From Billgrantia endophytica (GTDB taxonomy: Bacteria > Pseudomonadota > Gammaproteobacteria > Pseudomonadales > Halomonadaceae): 64,000 nt of DNA. Under the pieces are notes generated by a model. The model did not search any database. It saw only the letters and a list, made by a program, of their open reading frames with translations, and had not been told where the DNA came from. Of the stretch, positions 29,952 to 38,479 are shown piece by piece; the stretch's first letter is position 1; each line of letters opens with the position of its first letter. The translations under genes and the position numbers were made by a program. The DNA lies in the NCBI RefSeq assembly GCF_002879615.1, contig NZ_PNRF01000023.1, forward strand, positions 1-64,000. Reading direction: 5' to 3'.

Positions 29952-31238
29952 ATGTCTGCCATCACCCCGCCTCCCCTCGACGATCCGCTGTCCGCCATTC
30001 GCCACGATGTCGCAGGCCGTCTTCTCGCCCGAAGGCCCGGCTTCTCACTGCCGCAGCCGTTCTACAATGACGGTCGACTGTTTGCCCTCGACATGGAGAC
30101 GATCTTCGAGAAGGAGTGGCTGTTCGCCGGCATGACCTGCGAGATCCCGGCAAAGGGGAACTACCTCACCCTCGACGTGGGCGATAACCCCATCATCATC
30201 GTGCGTGGCGGCGAAGGCGCCATTCACGCGTTCCACAACGTCTGCCGCCATCGCGGCTCGCGCCTCTGCACCCAGGAGCGAGGCAAGGTCGCCAAGCTGG
30301 TCTGTCACTACCATCAATGGACCTATGAGCTCGACGGCCGGCTTCTGTTTGCCGGGAGCGACCTGGGCGTCGACTTCGATTTCGCCGAGTTCGGGCTGCG
30401 CCCCATTTCTGTACGAAACGCCGGTGGCTTCCTCTTCATCTGCCTGGCCGAGACTCCGCCGGAAATCGAGGGCTTTCTGGCAAGCCTGTCGCGCTATGTC
30501 GCCCCCCATGACCTGGAGAACACCAAGGTCGCGGTGACCTCCACCATCGTCGAGCAGGCCAACTGGAAGCTCGTGGTCGAGAACAATCGCGAGTGCTATC
30601 ACTGCAATGGCGCCCACCCGGAGCTGCTCAATTCGCTTCAGGAGTTCGACGATACCGACGATCCCCGCGCCACCGACGCGTACAAGACGCTAGTGGCACG
30701 CAAGCAGGCCGACTGGAACACCCTGGGGGCTCCCTGGCAGTTGCAGCGGTTCGGCCGCCAGAACCGCCTGACCCGAACGCCGCTGCTCGAAGGACGCGTC
30801 TCCATGACCATGGATGGCAGCCAGGGCTGCCGCCGGCTGCTCGGCGAACTGAGCGACCCGGACATGGGCTCGCTGCGCATCCTGCATCTGCCCAACTCCT
30901 GGAATCACGTCATGGGCGATCATGCCGTGGTCTTCCGGGTCATGCCGCTGGGACCGCAGCAGACCGTGGTGACCACCAAGTGGCTGGTACACAAGGATGC
31001 GGTGGAAGGCGTCGACTATGACCCCGCCGCACTGCGCCGCGTCTGGGATGTCACCAACGAGCAGGACCGGCGACTGGCCGAGGAGAACCAGCGCGGCATC
31101 AACTCGAAGGCCTACTCGCCGGGCCCCTACTCACCCACTTACGAGTTCGGCGTCATCGACTTCATCGACTGGTACTGCGAACGACTGCAGGAAAGCCTGG
31201 TCCACGACAGCCCCAGCCTTCAGGTGGTTCGAAGCTGA
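29952..31238 (+). CDS. gbcA: Glycine betaine demethylase oxygenase subunit (Rieske)
   Basis: Ring-hydroxylating-type Rieske oxygenase alpha subunit that demethylates glycine betaine to dimethylglycine plus formaldehyde. The protein has 428 residues. The Rieske [2Fe-2S] ligands lie in CRHRGSRLC and CHYHQW (C-x-H ... C-x2-H). The mononuclear iron site is in NNRECYHCNGAHPELL with its two His and a later Asp. AAGGA nine bases before the ATG fixes the start. It pairs with gbcB, as in Pseudomonas, but here the genes diverge. The GbdR-like gene in the same cluster is the expected activator. Confidence 0.94.
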   Translation: MSAITPPPLDDPLSAIRHDVAGRLLARRPGFSLPQPFYNDGRLFALDMETIFEKEWLFAGMTCEIPAKGNYLTLDVGDNPIIIVRGGEGAIHAFHNVCRHRGSRLCTQERGKVAKLVCHYHQWTYELDGRLLFAGSDLGVDFDFAEFGLRPISVRNAGGFLFICLAETPPEIEGFLASLSRYVAPHDLENTKVAVTSTIVEQANWKLVVENNRECYHCNGAHPELLNSLQEFDDTDDPRATDAYKTLVARKQADWNTLGAPWQLQRFGRQNRLTRTPLLEGRVSMTMDGSQGCRRLLGELSDPDMGSLRILHLPNSWNHVMGDHAVVFRVMPLGPQQTVVTTKWLVHKDAVEGVDYDPAALRRVWDVTNEQDRRLAEENQRGINSKAYSPGPYSPTYEFGVIDFIDWYCERLQESLVHDSPSLQVVRS

Positions 31239-31254
31239 TCCACCCGCCAAGCCT

Positions 31255-31282
31255 GCTGGCGGGCCTGACGGGGCCCGCCAGC
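31255..31282. terminator. Hairpin between gbcA and fdsA
   Basis: Perfect 11-bp stem GCTGGCGGGCC / GGCCCGCCAGC with loop TGACGG, 17 bp after the gbcA stop and in the gap between convergent genes. It has a very strong stem but no T-run. Confidence 0.65.
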
Positions 31283-31364
31283 GTGCGGCCCGGCAACGAC
31301 AAGAGCCTGAGTCCCCGCGTGTTTGGCCATGCCTGGGCATTCAATGCGTCGGGTGTTCCTGTCG

Positions 31365-34235
31365 TCAGCCGCCCTCCGCCAGCGCCGACTCCCCGCGACT
31401 CAACCGGCAGGCGGCATACTTGAACTCGGGGATCTTGCCGAAGGGGTCCAGCGCCGGGTTGGTCAGGATGTTGGCGGCCGCCTCCGCATAACAGAAGGGC
31501 ACGAACACCATGCCGTCGGGCATGCCCGGATCGGTGCGCACCGACAGGGTGATGCTCCCCCTTCGCGTGGTGATGGTGATGGCGGCCCCGGGCTCCACCC
31601 CCAGCCGGCGCATCTCCCCCGGCGCCAGCGAAGCAACCGCCTCCGGCTCCAGGTCGTCGAGCACCCGGGCCCGACGGGTCATGGAACCGGTATGCCAGTG
31701 CTCCAGTTGGCGCCCGGTGGTGAGCACGACCGGATAGTCGGCGGTAATCGGCTCGTCCGGGGGCAATGGCAGGGTCGGAGAAAAGGTGGCACGGCCGCTC
31801 GCGGTATGGAAGGCATCGCTGAACACCACATCGGCCCCCGGCTCATCGTCCGCCGGGCAGGGATAGGTGACCGACGCCTCCCGCTCCAGGCGTTCCCAGG
31901 TGATGTGATCGAGCGATGGCATGCCACGCTGCATTTCCGCAAAGACATCACGAGGGTGATCATAGTGCCAGTCGAGGCCGAAGCGACGGGCGATCTCCTG
32001 GATGATCCACCAGTCCGTGCGCGCCTCCCCTGGCAGCGGCAGGGCGGCACGTCCCAACTGTACCTGGCGGTTGGTGTTGGTGACGGTACCCTCCTTTTCC
32101 GGCCAGGCGGAAGCCGGCAGGATCACATCGGCGAACTGCGCCGTTTCGGTAACGAAGAGGTCCTGCACCACCAGGTGCTCCAGCTTGCCCAGGGCGGCAC
32201 GGGCATGATCGAGGTCCGGGTCGGACATGGCCGGGTTTTCACCCTGGATATACATACCCTTGATCGTGCCGTCATGGATGGCATGCATGATCTCCACCAC
32301 GGTCAGCCCCGGCTGGTCATCCAGCGGCGTATTGTTCCACAACGCCTCGAAGGCGGCACGAACCCGGGCATCCCCGACCGGCTGGTAGTCGGGCAGCACC
32401 ATGGGAATCAGGCCGGCATCGGAGGCACCCTGAACGTTGTTCTGGCCCCGCAGCGGATGCAGCCCCGTCCCTGGGCGCCCGGTCTGACCGCAGGCCAGCG
32501 CCAGCGAGATGAGGCATCGCGCATTGTCGGTACCGTGAGTATGCTGGGAGATCCCCATCCCCCAGAAGATCATTGCCTTGTCCGCCCTGGCGTAGAGACG
32601 AGCCACCTCGCGAATCGTGGCGGGATCGACACCGCAGGCGGCCGTCATGGCCTCGGGCGTCATGGGAGCCACGTGGGCCTTGAGCGCTTCGAATCCTTCG
32701 GTGTGCTCGGCGATATAGGCCTCGTCGTGGAGACCCTCGGTGACGACCACGTTGAGCAGGGCATTGAACAGCGAGACGTCGGACCCTGGCGTGAAGCGCA
32801 CGCTGAGGTGCGCATGGGCATCCAGCGCCTGGCCACGAGGGTCGATGACGATGAACTTGGTGCCGCGTTTCGCGGCCTGCTTGAAGAAGGTCGCCGCCAC
32901 CGGATGGTTGATGGCCGGATTGCAGCCGGTGAGGATCACCACATCGGCGTTGTCCGCCTGCATGAACGAGGCCGTCACCGCCCCCGAGCCGATGCACTCC
33001 ATCAGGGCCGCCACCGAACTGGCATGACACAGTCGGGTACAGTGGTCGACGTTGTTGGTGCCGAAACCGGTGCGCACCAGTTTCTGGAACAGCCAGGCTT
33101 CCTCGTTGGTACACTTGGCGCTGCCGAAACCGGCCAGCGCCGAGGAGCCATGGTCGGCCTTGAGCCGCTTCAAGCCATCGGCGGCGATATCCAGCGCCTC
33201 ATTCCAGCTCGCCTCGCGGAAGTGGGTCAGTGGCGCGGCCGGATCGAACGCCGGGTCCAACCCCTTCGGCACCCCTGGCTTGCGAACCAGCGGCCGGGTG
33301 ATCCGCGCGGGGTGACTGGGGTAGTCGAACCCGAAGCGCCCCTTCACGCAGAGACGATTCCGGTTCGATGGGCCATCCCGCCCCTCGACGTACATTATCC
33401 GGTCGTCCTTGATGTGGTAGGTCAACTGGCACCCCACCCCACAGTAGGGGCAGACCGAATCGACCCGGCGATCCGCCACCCGGGAGTCGCCACGTCCTGC
33501 CTCGTCGACCAGCGTGGCCGGCATCAGCGCACCAGTGGGGCACGCCTGCACGCACTCGCCACAGGCGACGCAGGTGCTCTCCCCCATGGGATCGTCGAAA
33601 TCGAAGACGATCTTCGATGCCGCCCCGCGGTGAGCCAGGCCGATCACGTCGTTGACCTGCACTTCGCGGCAGGCACGCACGCAGAGGTTGCACTCGATGC
33701 AGGCGCCGAGATCGACGGCCATGGCCGAGTGGGAACGATCCCGCACCACGGCCGCCTCCCGGATGGCGACATGGTGCACGGCCGGCCGACTGCGCTCACC
33801 CTGTCCCGGCAGCCACTGGCGTACCGCATCGGCATCGACGGCGAGCTGGTCGACCATGGCCCAGAAGTGGCTGGACCGGTCGGGACTCGTCTCGCGCTCG
33901 GGCTGGTCCACGGCAAGCAGCTCCATGACGCCCTCACGCGCCACTCGGGCACGCTCGGACGAGAGGCTCTTCACCACCATGCCGGGCGTGGCCGGACGCA
34001 GGCAGCTCGCCGCCAGCACGCGCTCGCCTTCGATCTCCACCATGCAGGCGCGGCAGTTGCCGTCGCTGCGGTAGCCCGGCGCATTCTTGAAGCAGAGATG
34101 CGGAATGGTCTCGCCCGCCCGCCTGGCCACCTGCCACAGAGTCTCCCCGGGAGCGGCGGTGACGTCGACACCGTCAAGCGTCAGGGTAAAGTGGTCGGCA
34201 TCGCTGCCCATGGTCGTCATATCGGTCGTCGTCAT
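31365..34235 (-). CDS. fdsA: Formate dehydrogenase catalytic (alpha) subunit, NAD-type
   Basis: Molybdopterin enzyme that oxidises formate to CO2. Order of sites in the 956-residue protein: N-terminal [2Fe-2S] (Cys48, 61, 64, 78); ferredoxin clusters with Cys179/182/185/189 and Cys222/225/228/232; MopB [4Fe-4S] with Cys262/265/269 and Cys296; then the molybdenum-ligating Cys403 followed by His404 in NNVDHCTRLCHASS. It is a cysteine and not a selenocysteine enzyme. The C-terminal molybdopterin dinucleotide domain is complete. It has no signal peptide, so it is cytoplasmic. It starts 6 bp after the fdsGB fusion with GGGGG upstream. It would remove formate made from betaine methyl groups. Confidence 0.92.
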   Translation of the reverse strand: MTTTDMTTMGSDADHFTLTLDGVDVTAAPGETLWQVARRAGETIPHLCFKNAPGYRSDGNCRACMVEIEGERVLAASCLRPATPGMVVKSLSSERARVAREGVMELLAVDQPERETSPDRSSHFWAMVDQLAVDADAVRQWLPGQGERSRPAVHHVAIREAAVVRDRSHSAMAVDLGACIECNLCVRACREVQVNDVIGLAHRGAASKIVFDFDDPMGESTCVACGECVQACPTGALMPATLVDEAGRGDSRVADRRVDSVCPYCGVGCQLTYHIKDDRIMYVEGRDGPSNRNRLCVKGRFGFDYPSHPARITRPLVRKPGVPKGLDPAFDPAAPLTHFREASWNEALDIAADGLKRLKADHGSSALAGFGSAKCTNEEAWLFQKLVRTGFGTNNVDHCTRLCHASSVAALMECIGSGAVTASFMQADNADVVILTGCNPAINHPVAATFFKQAAKRGTKFIVIDPRGQALDAHAHLSVRFTPGSDVSLFNALLNVVVTEGLHDEAYIAEHTEGFEALKAHVAPMTPEAMTAACGVDPATIREVARLYARADKAMIFWGMGISQHTHGTDNARCLISLALACGQTGRPGTGLHPLRGQNNVQGASDAGLIPMVLPDYQPVGDARVRAAFEALWNNTPLDDQPGLTVVEIMHAIHDGTIKGMYIQGENPAMSDPDLDHARAALGKLEHLVVQDLFVTETAQFADVILPASAWPEKEGTVTNTNRQVQLGRAALPLPGEARTDWWIIQEIARRFGLDWHYDHPRDVFAEMQRGMPSLDHITWERLEREASVTYPCPADDEPGADVVFSDAFHTASGRATFSPTLPLPPDEPITADYPVVLTTGRQLEHWHTGSMTRRARVLDDLEPEAVASLAPGEMRRLGVEPGAAITITTRRGSITLSVRTDPGMPDGMVFVPFCYAEAAANILTNPALDPFGKIPEFKYAACRLSRGESALAEGG

Positions 34236-34241
34236 GATCGC

Positions 34242-35996
34242 CTACCCCCTGATGATCAGGTTCTGGTTGGCCAGCTCGGGGCGAAAATCCTTGAGCAGGC
34301 CCAGCACCGGGTTGGGTGCCGCCTGCCCCAACCCGCAGATCGAGGCGTCCATCATCACCTGCGACAGGCGCGTGAGCGCCGCGGCATCCCACTCCTCGCG
34401 CTCCAGCAGGGCCAGCATCTTCTCGCTGCCGACCCGGCACGGCGTGCACTGGCCACAGGATTCATCGGCAAAGAAGGCCAGCAGGCTGGTCGCGACCCCA
34501 CGCAGGTCATCCTGGTCAGACAGCACAATGACGGCAGCGGAGCCGATGAAGCAGCCGTGCTCCTGCAGGGTGTCGAAATCCAGCGGGATATCCGCCTTGC
34601 TCGCCGGCAGGATCCCGCCTGATGCACCACCCGGCAGATAGCCCAGCAGGCCGTGGCCCTCCGCCATGCCGCCACAGTACTCATCGACCAGCTCGCGCAA
34701 GGTGATTCCGGCCGGCGCCAGATGTACCCCTGGATAGCGGACCCGGCCGGAGACCGAAAAGCTGCGCAGCCCCTTGCGCCCGTGCCGCCCCTGGCTGGCG
34801 AACCATTCGGCGCCACGCGTGTGAATGAGCGGAATCCAGTAAACGGTTTCCACGTTGTTGACCAGGGTCGGGCGGTCGAAGAGGCCCTTCTGGGCAACGA
34901 AAGGCGGGCGGTGGCGGGGCTTGCCCGGCTTGCCCTCCAGCGACTCGATCAACGCCGACTCCTCGCCACAGATGTAGGCCCCGGCGCCACGCCGCAGCAC
35001 CACGTAGCCGGGGGCGATCAATCCGGCCGTTTCCAGCTCACCGATGGCCTCGCGCAGCACCCGGTGCAGCCCGGGGTACTCGTCACGCAGGTAGATGTAG
35101 AGCGCCTCGGCCTCCACGGCCCAGGCGCTGACCAGGGCACCCTCCAGGAAGCGGTGCGGTTCGCGTTCCAGGTAATAGCGATCCTTGAAGGTACCGGGCT
35201 CGCCCTCGTCGGCATTGATGACGCAGTAGCGTGGACCGGGCTCGGCACGCACGAAATGCCATTTTCGGAAGGTCGGAAAGCCCGCGCCACCCAGCCCGCG
35301 CAGGCCGGCCTCTTCCATCTCGTGCATCAATGCTTCGACGGAAACGCGTCCGGCACGGCAGTCCGCCAGCAGGGCATGGCCGCCAGCGGCCCGGTAGTCG
35401 ACAAGGCGCGACCAGTCGATCGGCTCGGGATGCAGTTCCCCCGTTGCCAGCGTCGCCGCGACACGCTCGGACGTGGCATGCCCCAGATGGCGATGCCCCA
35501 CTTCCACCACCGGTGCGGTCTCGCAGCGACCCACACAGGGAGCCCGCAGCACGCGCACCTCGGACGCATCGAGACCCGCCTCGAGCCGGGCCCTGAGCGC
35601 GTCGGCGCCGGCGAGCCGACACGAAAGGGAATCACAGACCCGCAGCGTGATCGCGGGCGGCGCCCGTTGATCGTCGTGGATCACATCGAAATGGGCGTAG
35701 AAGGTTGCCGTCTCGTAGATCGCGGCCATGGGCAGGTTCATGTAGCTGGCCAGGGCGCGCAGTGCCGTCAAGGGCAGGTGCCCGCGCCCGTCCTGGATCG
35801 CATGGAGGTGCTCGATCAGCAGGTCGCGGCGGCACAGGTCCGGGTGGTCACGCTCGTCGCCGAGCAACTGGCGCAGTGCTGAAAGCTCGTCGTTGTCGAG
35901 TTCGCGGCCGCGGGGCTTGCCGCGAAAGCGGCGCTTGGGGTTCACGGTCTGGGCGGTCATGGCGGGCTCGTATCGTGTCTTGTTGGTATCGGTCAT
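34242..35996 (-). CDS. Formate dehydrogenase fused gamma-beta subunit (NuoE-NuoF-like)
   Basis: One 584-residue polypeptide joins two modules that are separate genes (fdsG and fdsB) in Cupriavidus. Residues about 40-190 are NuoE-like, with the [2Fe-2S] ligands Cys121/Cys126 and Cys154/Cys158. Residues 200-584 are NuoF-like: the FMN/NAD region GLRGLGGAGFPTFRKW, NADEGEPGTFKDR and GAGAYICGEESAL, then the [4Fe-4S] ligands Cys514, 517, 520 and 554. It hands electrons from FdsA to NAD+. It lies directly before fdsA. No fdsC or fdsD is adjacent. The start could also be ATG 35960; neither has a strong ribosome binding site. Confidence 0.9.
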   Translation of the reverse strand: MTDTNKTRYEPAMTAQTVNPKRRFRGKPRGRELDNDELSALRQLLGDERDHPDLCRRDLLIEHLHAIQDGRGHLPLTALRALASYMNLPMAAIYETATFYAHFDVIHDDQRAPPAITLRVCDSLSCRLAGADALRARLEAGLDASEVRVLRAPCVGRCETAPVVEVGHRHLGHATSERVAATLATGELHPEPIDWSRLVDYRAAGGHALLADCRAGRVSVEALMHEMEEAGLRGLGGAGFPTFRKWHFVRAEPGPRYCVINADEGEPGTFKDRYYLEREPHRFLEGALVSAWAVEAEALYIYLRDEYPGLHRVLREAIGELETAGLIAPGYVVLRRGAGAYICGEESALIESLEGKPGKPRHRPPFVAQKGLFDRPTLVNNVETVYWIPLIHTRGAEWFASQGRHGRKGLRSFSVSGRVRYPGVHLAPAGITLRELVDEYCGGMAEGHGLLGYLPGGASGGILPASKADIPLDFDTLQEHGCFIGSAAVIVLSDQDDLRGVATSLLAFFADESCGQCTPCRVGSEKMLALLEREEWDAAALTRLSQVMMDASICGLGQAAPNPVLGLLKDFRPELANQNLIIRG

Positions 35997-36020
35997 CTCA
36001 TGGTGTCATTCCCTATACTA

Positions 36021-36033
36021 GGACAATGTGTCC
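36021..36033. promoter_or_regulatory. Inverted repeat upstream of the formate dehydrogenase genes
   Basis: GGACA-ATG-TGTCC lies 25 bp before the fdsGB start and next to the minus-strand TAGTAT/TATAGG sequence that could serve as a -10. This is a possible operator; nothing else supports it. Confidence 0.3.
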
Positions 36034-36077
36034 GGTATGCCGGCCTTGTTCCGTATCGACGGGGCCTCGCCGGATGA

Positions 36078-36097
36078 GCCTCGGCCCGAACCGAGGC
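36078..36097 (-). terminator. Hairpin after the formaldehyde dehydrogenase gene
   Basis: Perfect 7-bp stem GCCTCGG / CCGAGGC with loop CCCGAA, 45 bp past the stop codon. It probably separates the dgc-etf-fdhA unit from the formate dehydrogenase unit. Confidence 0.5.
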
Positions 36098-36141
36098 CCA
36101 TCACGAACCCGCTTCGACGGGCATGGTCGTCGCCGGTGGTA

Positions 36142-37335
36142 TCAGGCAGCCACGCTGCCGTGGGGATCGATGACGAATTTCTTGGCCACGCCCCCATCGA
36201 AGTCGGCATAGCCACGGGGCGCCTCATCCAGTGAGATCACCTGAACGTTGACCGCCTTGGCGATCCGTACCCTGTCGAAGAGGATCGCCTGCATCAACTG
36301 ACGATGGTATTTCATCACCGGGCACTGGCCGGTATGGAAGGAGTGGGACTTGGCCCAGCCCAACCCGAGTCGCATCGACAGGTTGCCGTGCTTGGCCTCG
36401 TCGCTTTCGGCCCCCGGGTCTTCGGTGACGTAGAGGCCGGGAATACCGATCTGGCCGCCGGCCCGGGTGATGTCCATGCAGGCGTTGAGCACGGCCGCCG
36501 GCTGCTCGTGCGAATGGTCATGGCCATGGCAACGCGCCTCGAAGCCCACGGCATCCACCGCGCAGTCCACCTCCCGCTCACCGAGGAGCGGCTCCAGCAT
36601 GTCGGCCATCGGCGTATCCTGGCGCAGGTCCAGGGTCTCGCAGCCGAAGCTCCTCGCCTGATCGAGACGCTCGGGATTCATGTCGCCGACGATGACGCAG
36701 GCCGCTCCCAGCAGTTGGGCGGAAACCGCCGCCGCCAGCCCGACCGGCCCGGCACCAGCGATATAGACGGTGCTCCCCGGCCCCACGCCGGCGGACACGC
36801 AACCGTGGAAACCGGTGGGGAAGATGTCCGACAGCAGCGTCAGGTCGCCGATCTTTTCCAGGGCGATATCGCGGTCGGGGAACGTGAGCAGGTTGAAGTC
36901 GGCGTAGGGCACCATGACGTATTCGGTCTGGCCGCCGACCCAGCCACCCATGTCGACATAGCCGTAGGCCGCCCCGGGACGCGCCGGGTTGACGTTGAGG
37001 CAAATCCCGGTCCTGCCCTCCTTGCAGTTGCGGCAGCGTCCGCAGGCGATGTTGAAGGGCACCGAGACGATATCACCGGCCTTGACGAACTCCACGTCGC
37101 GGCCGCACTCGATCACTTCGCCGGTGATCTCATGCCCCAGCACCAGGCCCTTCGGGGCCGTGGTGCGCCCGCGCACCATGTGCTGGTCGCTGCCGCAGAT
37201 ATTGGTGGTGATCACCTTGAGGATCACACCGTGCTCGCACTTGCGCTTGCCCAGCGCCAGTTCGGGGAAGGGAATCGGCTGCACCTCGACCTTGCCGGGG
37301 CCCATGTAGACGACCCCACGATTGGCTTGGCTCAT
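36142..37335 (-). CDS. fdhA: Glutathione-independent formaldehyde dehydrogenase
   Basis: Zinc-dependent medium-chain dehydrogenase/reductase of 397 residues that oxidises formaldehyde to formate with tightly bound NAD. Catalytic zinc ligands are Cys47 (TNICGSDQH) and His68 (GHE). The structural zinc has Cys98/101/104/112 in CGRCRNCKEGRTGIC. The coenzyme motif is GAGPVGLAAA. The long insertion with a His-rich stretch (ARCHGHDHSHEQ) is as in Pseudomonas FDH. It follows the etf genes with a 205-bp repeat element in between. It removes formaldehyde from the two demethylation steps coded nearby. Confidence 0.93.
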   Translation of the reverse strand: MSQANRGVVYMGPGKVEVQPIPFPELALGKRKCEHGVILKVITTNICGSDQHMVRGRTTAPKGLVLGHEITGEVIECGRDVEFVKAGDIVSVPFNIACGRCRNCKEGRTGICLNVNPARPGAAYGYVDMGGWVGGQTEYVMVPYADFNLLTFPDRDIALEKIGDLTLLSDIFPTGFHGCVSAGVGPGSTVYIAGAGPVGLAAAVSAQLLGAACVIVGDMNPERLDQARSFGCETLDLRQDTPMADMLEPLLGEREVDCAVDAVGFEARCHGHDHSHEQPAAVLNACMDITRAGGQIGIPGLYVTEDPGAESDEAKHGNLSMRLGLGWAKSHSFHTGQCPVMKYHRQLMQAILFDRVRIAKAVNVQVISLDEAPRGYADFDGGVAKKFVIDPHGSVAA

Positions 37336-37452
37336 GGCTGGCTCCTGTCATTGTTATGAGGGTTTCGCGTCTCCAGCCTAGGCCTTCCCGGACTCGGCAC
37401 TTGCCTGACAGAGGCACCGGCATGCCTGTGCGAGACATCGCAAGGCAAGTAA

Positions 37453-37657
37453 TAGGCTTTGTACGAAAAGTCGACGAGCGATGGCCAGACAAGGCAAAAA
37501 TCGGCAGGAAAGCCGATTTGGGCAGCTCCGCTGCTCGGAGAGCGAGCGACATGGACGTCGCGAGTCCAAAGACGGAGTTTACGCAGTGTAAATGAGTACT
37601 TTGAGCCGATTTTTAACGCTGTATGGGCGAGCGCAGACAGTTTTCGTACAGAGCCTA
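37453..37657. mobile_element. MITE-like element with 17-bp terminal inverted repeats
   Basis: A 205-bp non-coding element. The left end TAGGCTTTGTACGAAAA and the right end TTTTCGTACAGAGCCTA match as inverted repeats with one mismatch in 17. Both ends carry TA, as expected for TA target duplication in IS630/Tc1-mariner type elements. Inside are a perfect hairpin (AAATCGGC ... GCCGATTT) and TTTAC-GCAGT-GTAAA. A partial copy occurs at 50075. The right end overlaps the etfB stop codon. The gap 37336-37452 on its left holds only the start region of fdhA. Confidence 0.85.
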
Positions 37658-38479
37658 GCGCATCACGCCCTCCTCCTCGAGTAGCCTGAGGATCGCCTCG
37701 GCAGCCTGCTCCGGGGTCACGTCGGTGAGCAGCTGCCCACCGCCGCCCTGCGCCTTGCCCGCGGCGGCCTTGAAGCGGTCGCGAGCCGAGGCCGACTTGA
37801 CGATCTTCAGCCGCCGGGGGCGCTTGCGCGCCGGTGACAACGTCCACCCGGCGAAGGCCTCGTCCGGCACTGCCAGGGCCGCCTCGACCTTGATGCTACC
37901 GCGGCGTGCCGGGCCAAAGGCGCTCTGGCGTGCCGGCGCGGCGGCACCGTCCACGGTAACGACAGCCGGCAGGCGCACCTGAATGCGCCGGCGCTGCCCC
38001 CGCGGCAGGGCCTGCAGCAGGGTCATCCGGTCGTCTTCGATGGACTCCACCTCGACCAGGCCATTGACCAACGGCCAGCCCAACCGCTCGGCCAGGACAT
38101 AGGGCAGAAGCCCCGAGCCCTCGCCCTGCTCGGCTCGGGCCCCGGTGACGACCAGTTGCGGCGGCGTCGCGGCGAGGCGCTCGGCCAGGGCTGGCACCAC
38201 ATCGGCCCCTTCGGGCTGCTCCAGCAGGGTCAGTCGTTCAAGCCCTGTGCCAACGCCTCTGGCCATACCCAGGTAACCACGCAGGGCCGTCTCGTTATCG
38301 TCGTCGCGCTGGCCGGCATGCAGCAGACGCACCCGGGAGTCCGGGCGGAACGCGGCCAACGACAAGGCCAGTTCCAGGCCACGGGCGTCCTGATCGGCAC
38401 GACGTGCCCGACCGGTGACCGGGTGGCGGCCCACGGAAACCAGCACCGCCACTTCCAGGCCTCGTGATTCAGGCTGCAT
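37655..38479 (-). CDS. etfB: Electron transfer flavoprotein beta subunit (dimethylglycine pathway)
   Basis: ETF beta-type subunit of 274 residues (AMP-binding domain). The pattern QDARGLELALSL and the later VVTGARAEQGEGSGLLPYVLAERLGWP match the EtfB fold. It works with EtfA to take electrons from the DgcAB dimethylglycine demethylase. It overlaps etfA by 11 bp. The TAG stop is made by the end of the MITE, so the native C-terminus may have been longer or different; the current end is ...LRLLEEEGVMR, a sensible helix end. Confidence 0.87.
   Translation of the reverse strand: MQPESRGLEVAVLVSVGRHPVTGRARRADQDARGLELALSLAAFRPDSRVRLLHAGQRDDDNETALRGYLGMARGVGTGLERLTLLEQPEGADVVPALAERLAATPPQLVVTGARAEQGEGSGLLPYVLAERLGWPLVNGLVEVESIEDDRMTLLQALPRGQRRRIQVRLPAVVTVDGAAAPARQSAFGPARRGSIKVEAALAVPDEAFAGWTLSPARKRPRRLKIVKSASARDRFKAAAGKAQGGGGQLLTDVTPEQAAEAILRLLEEEGVMR

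Noticed and set aside
31323-34622. A 1099-codon open frame on the plus strand across fdsA
   Set aside because: It lies fully opposite the formate dehydrogenase gene, has no ribosome binding site and codes a His/Arg/Gly-rich sequence typical of antisense frames.
37453-37657. Possible small RNA or riboswitch upstream of fdhA
   Set aside because: The terminal inverted repeats, TA ends and second copy at 50075 identify it as a dispersed mobile repeat; the hairpin is part of that element.
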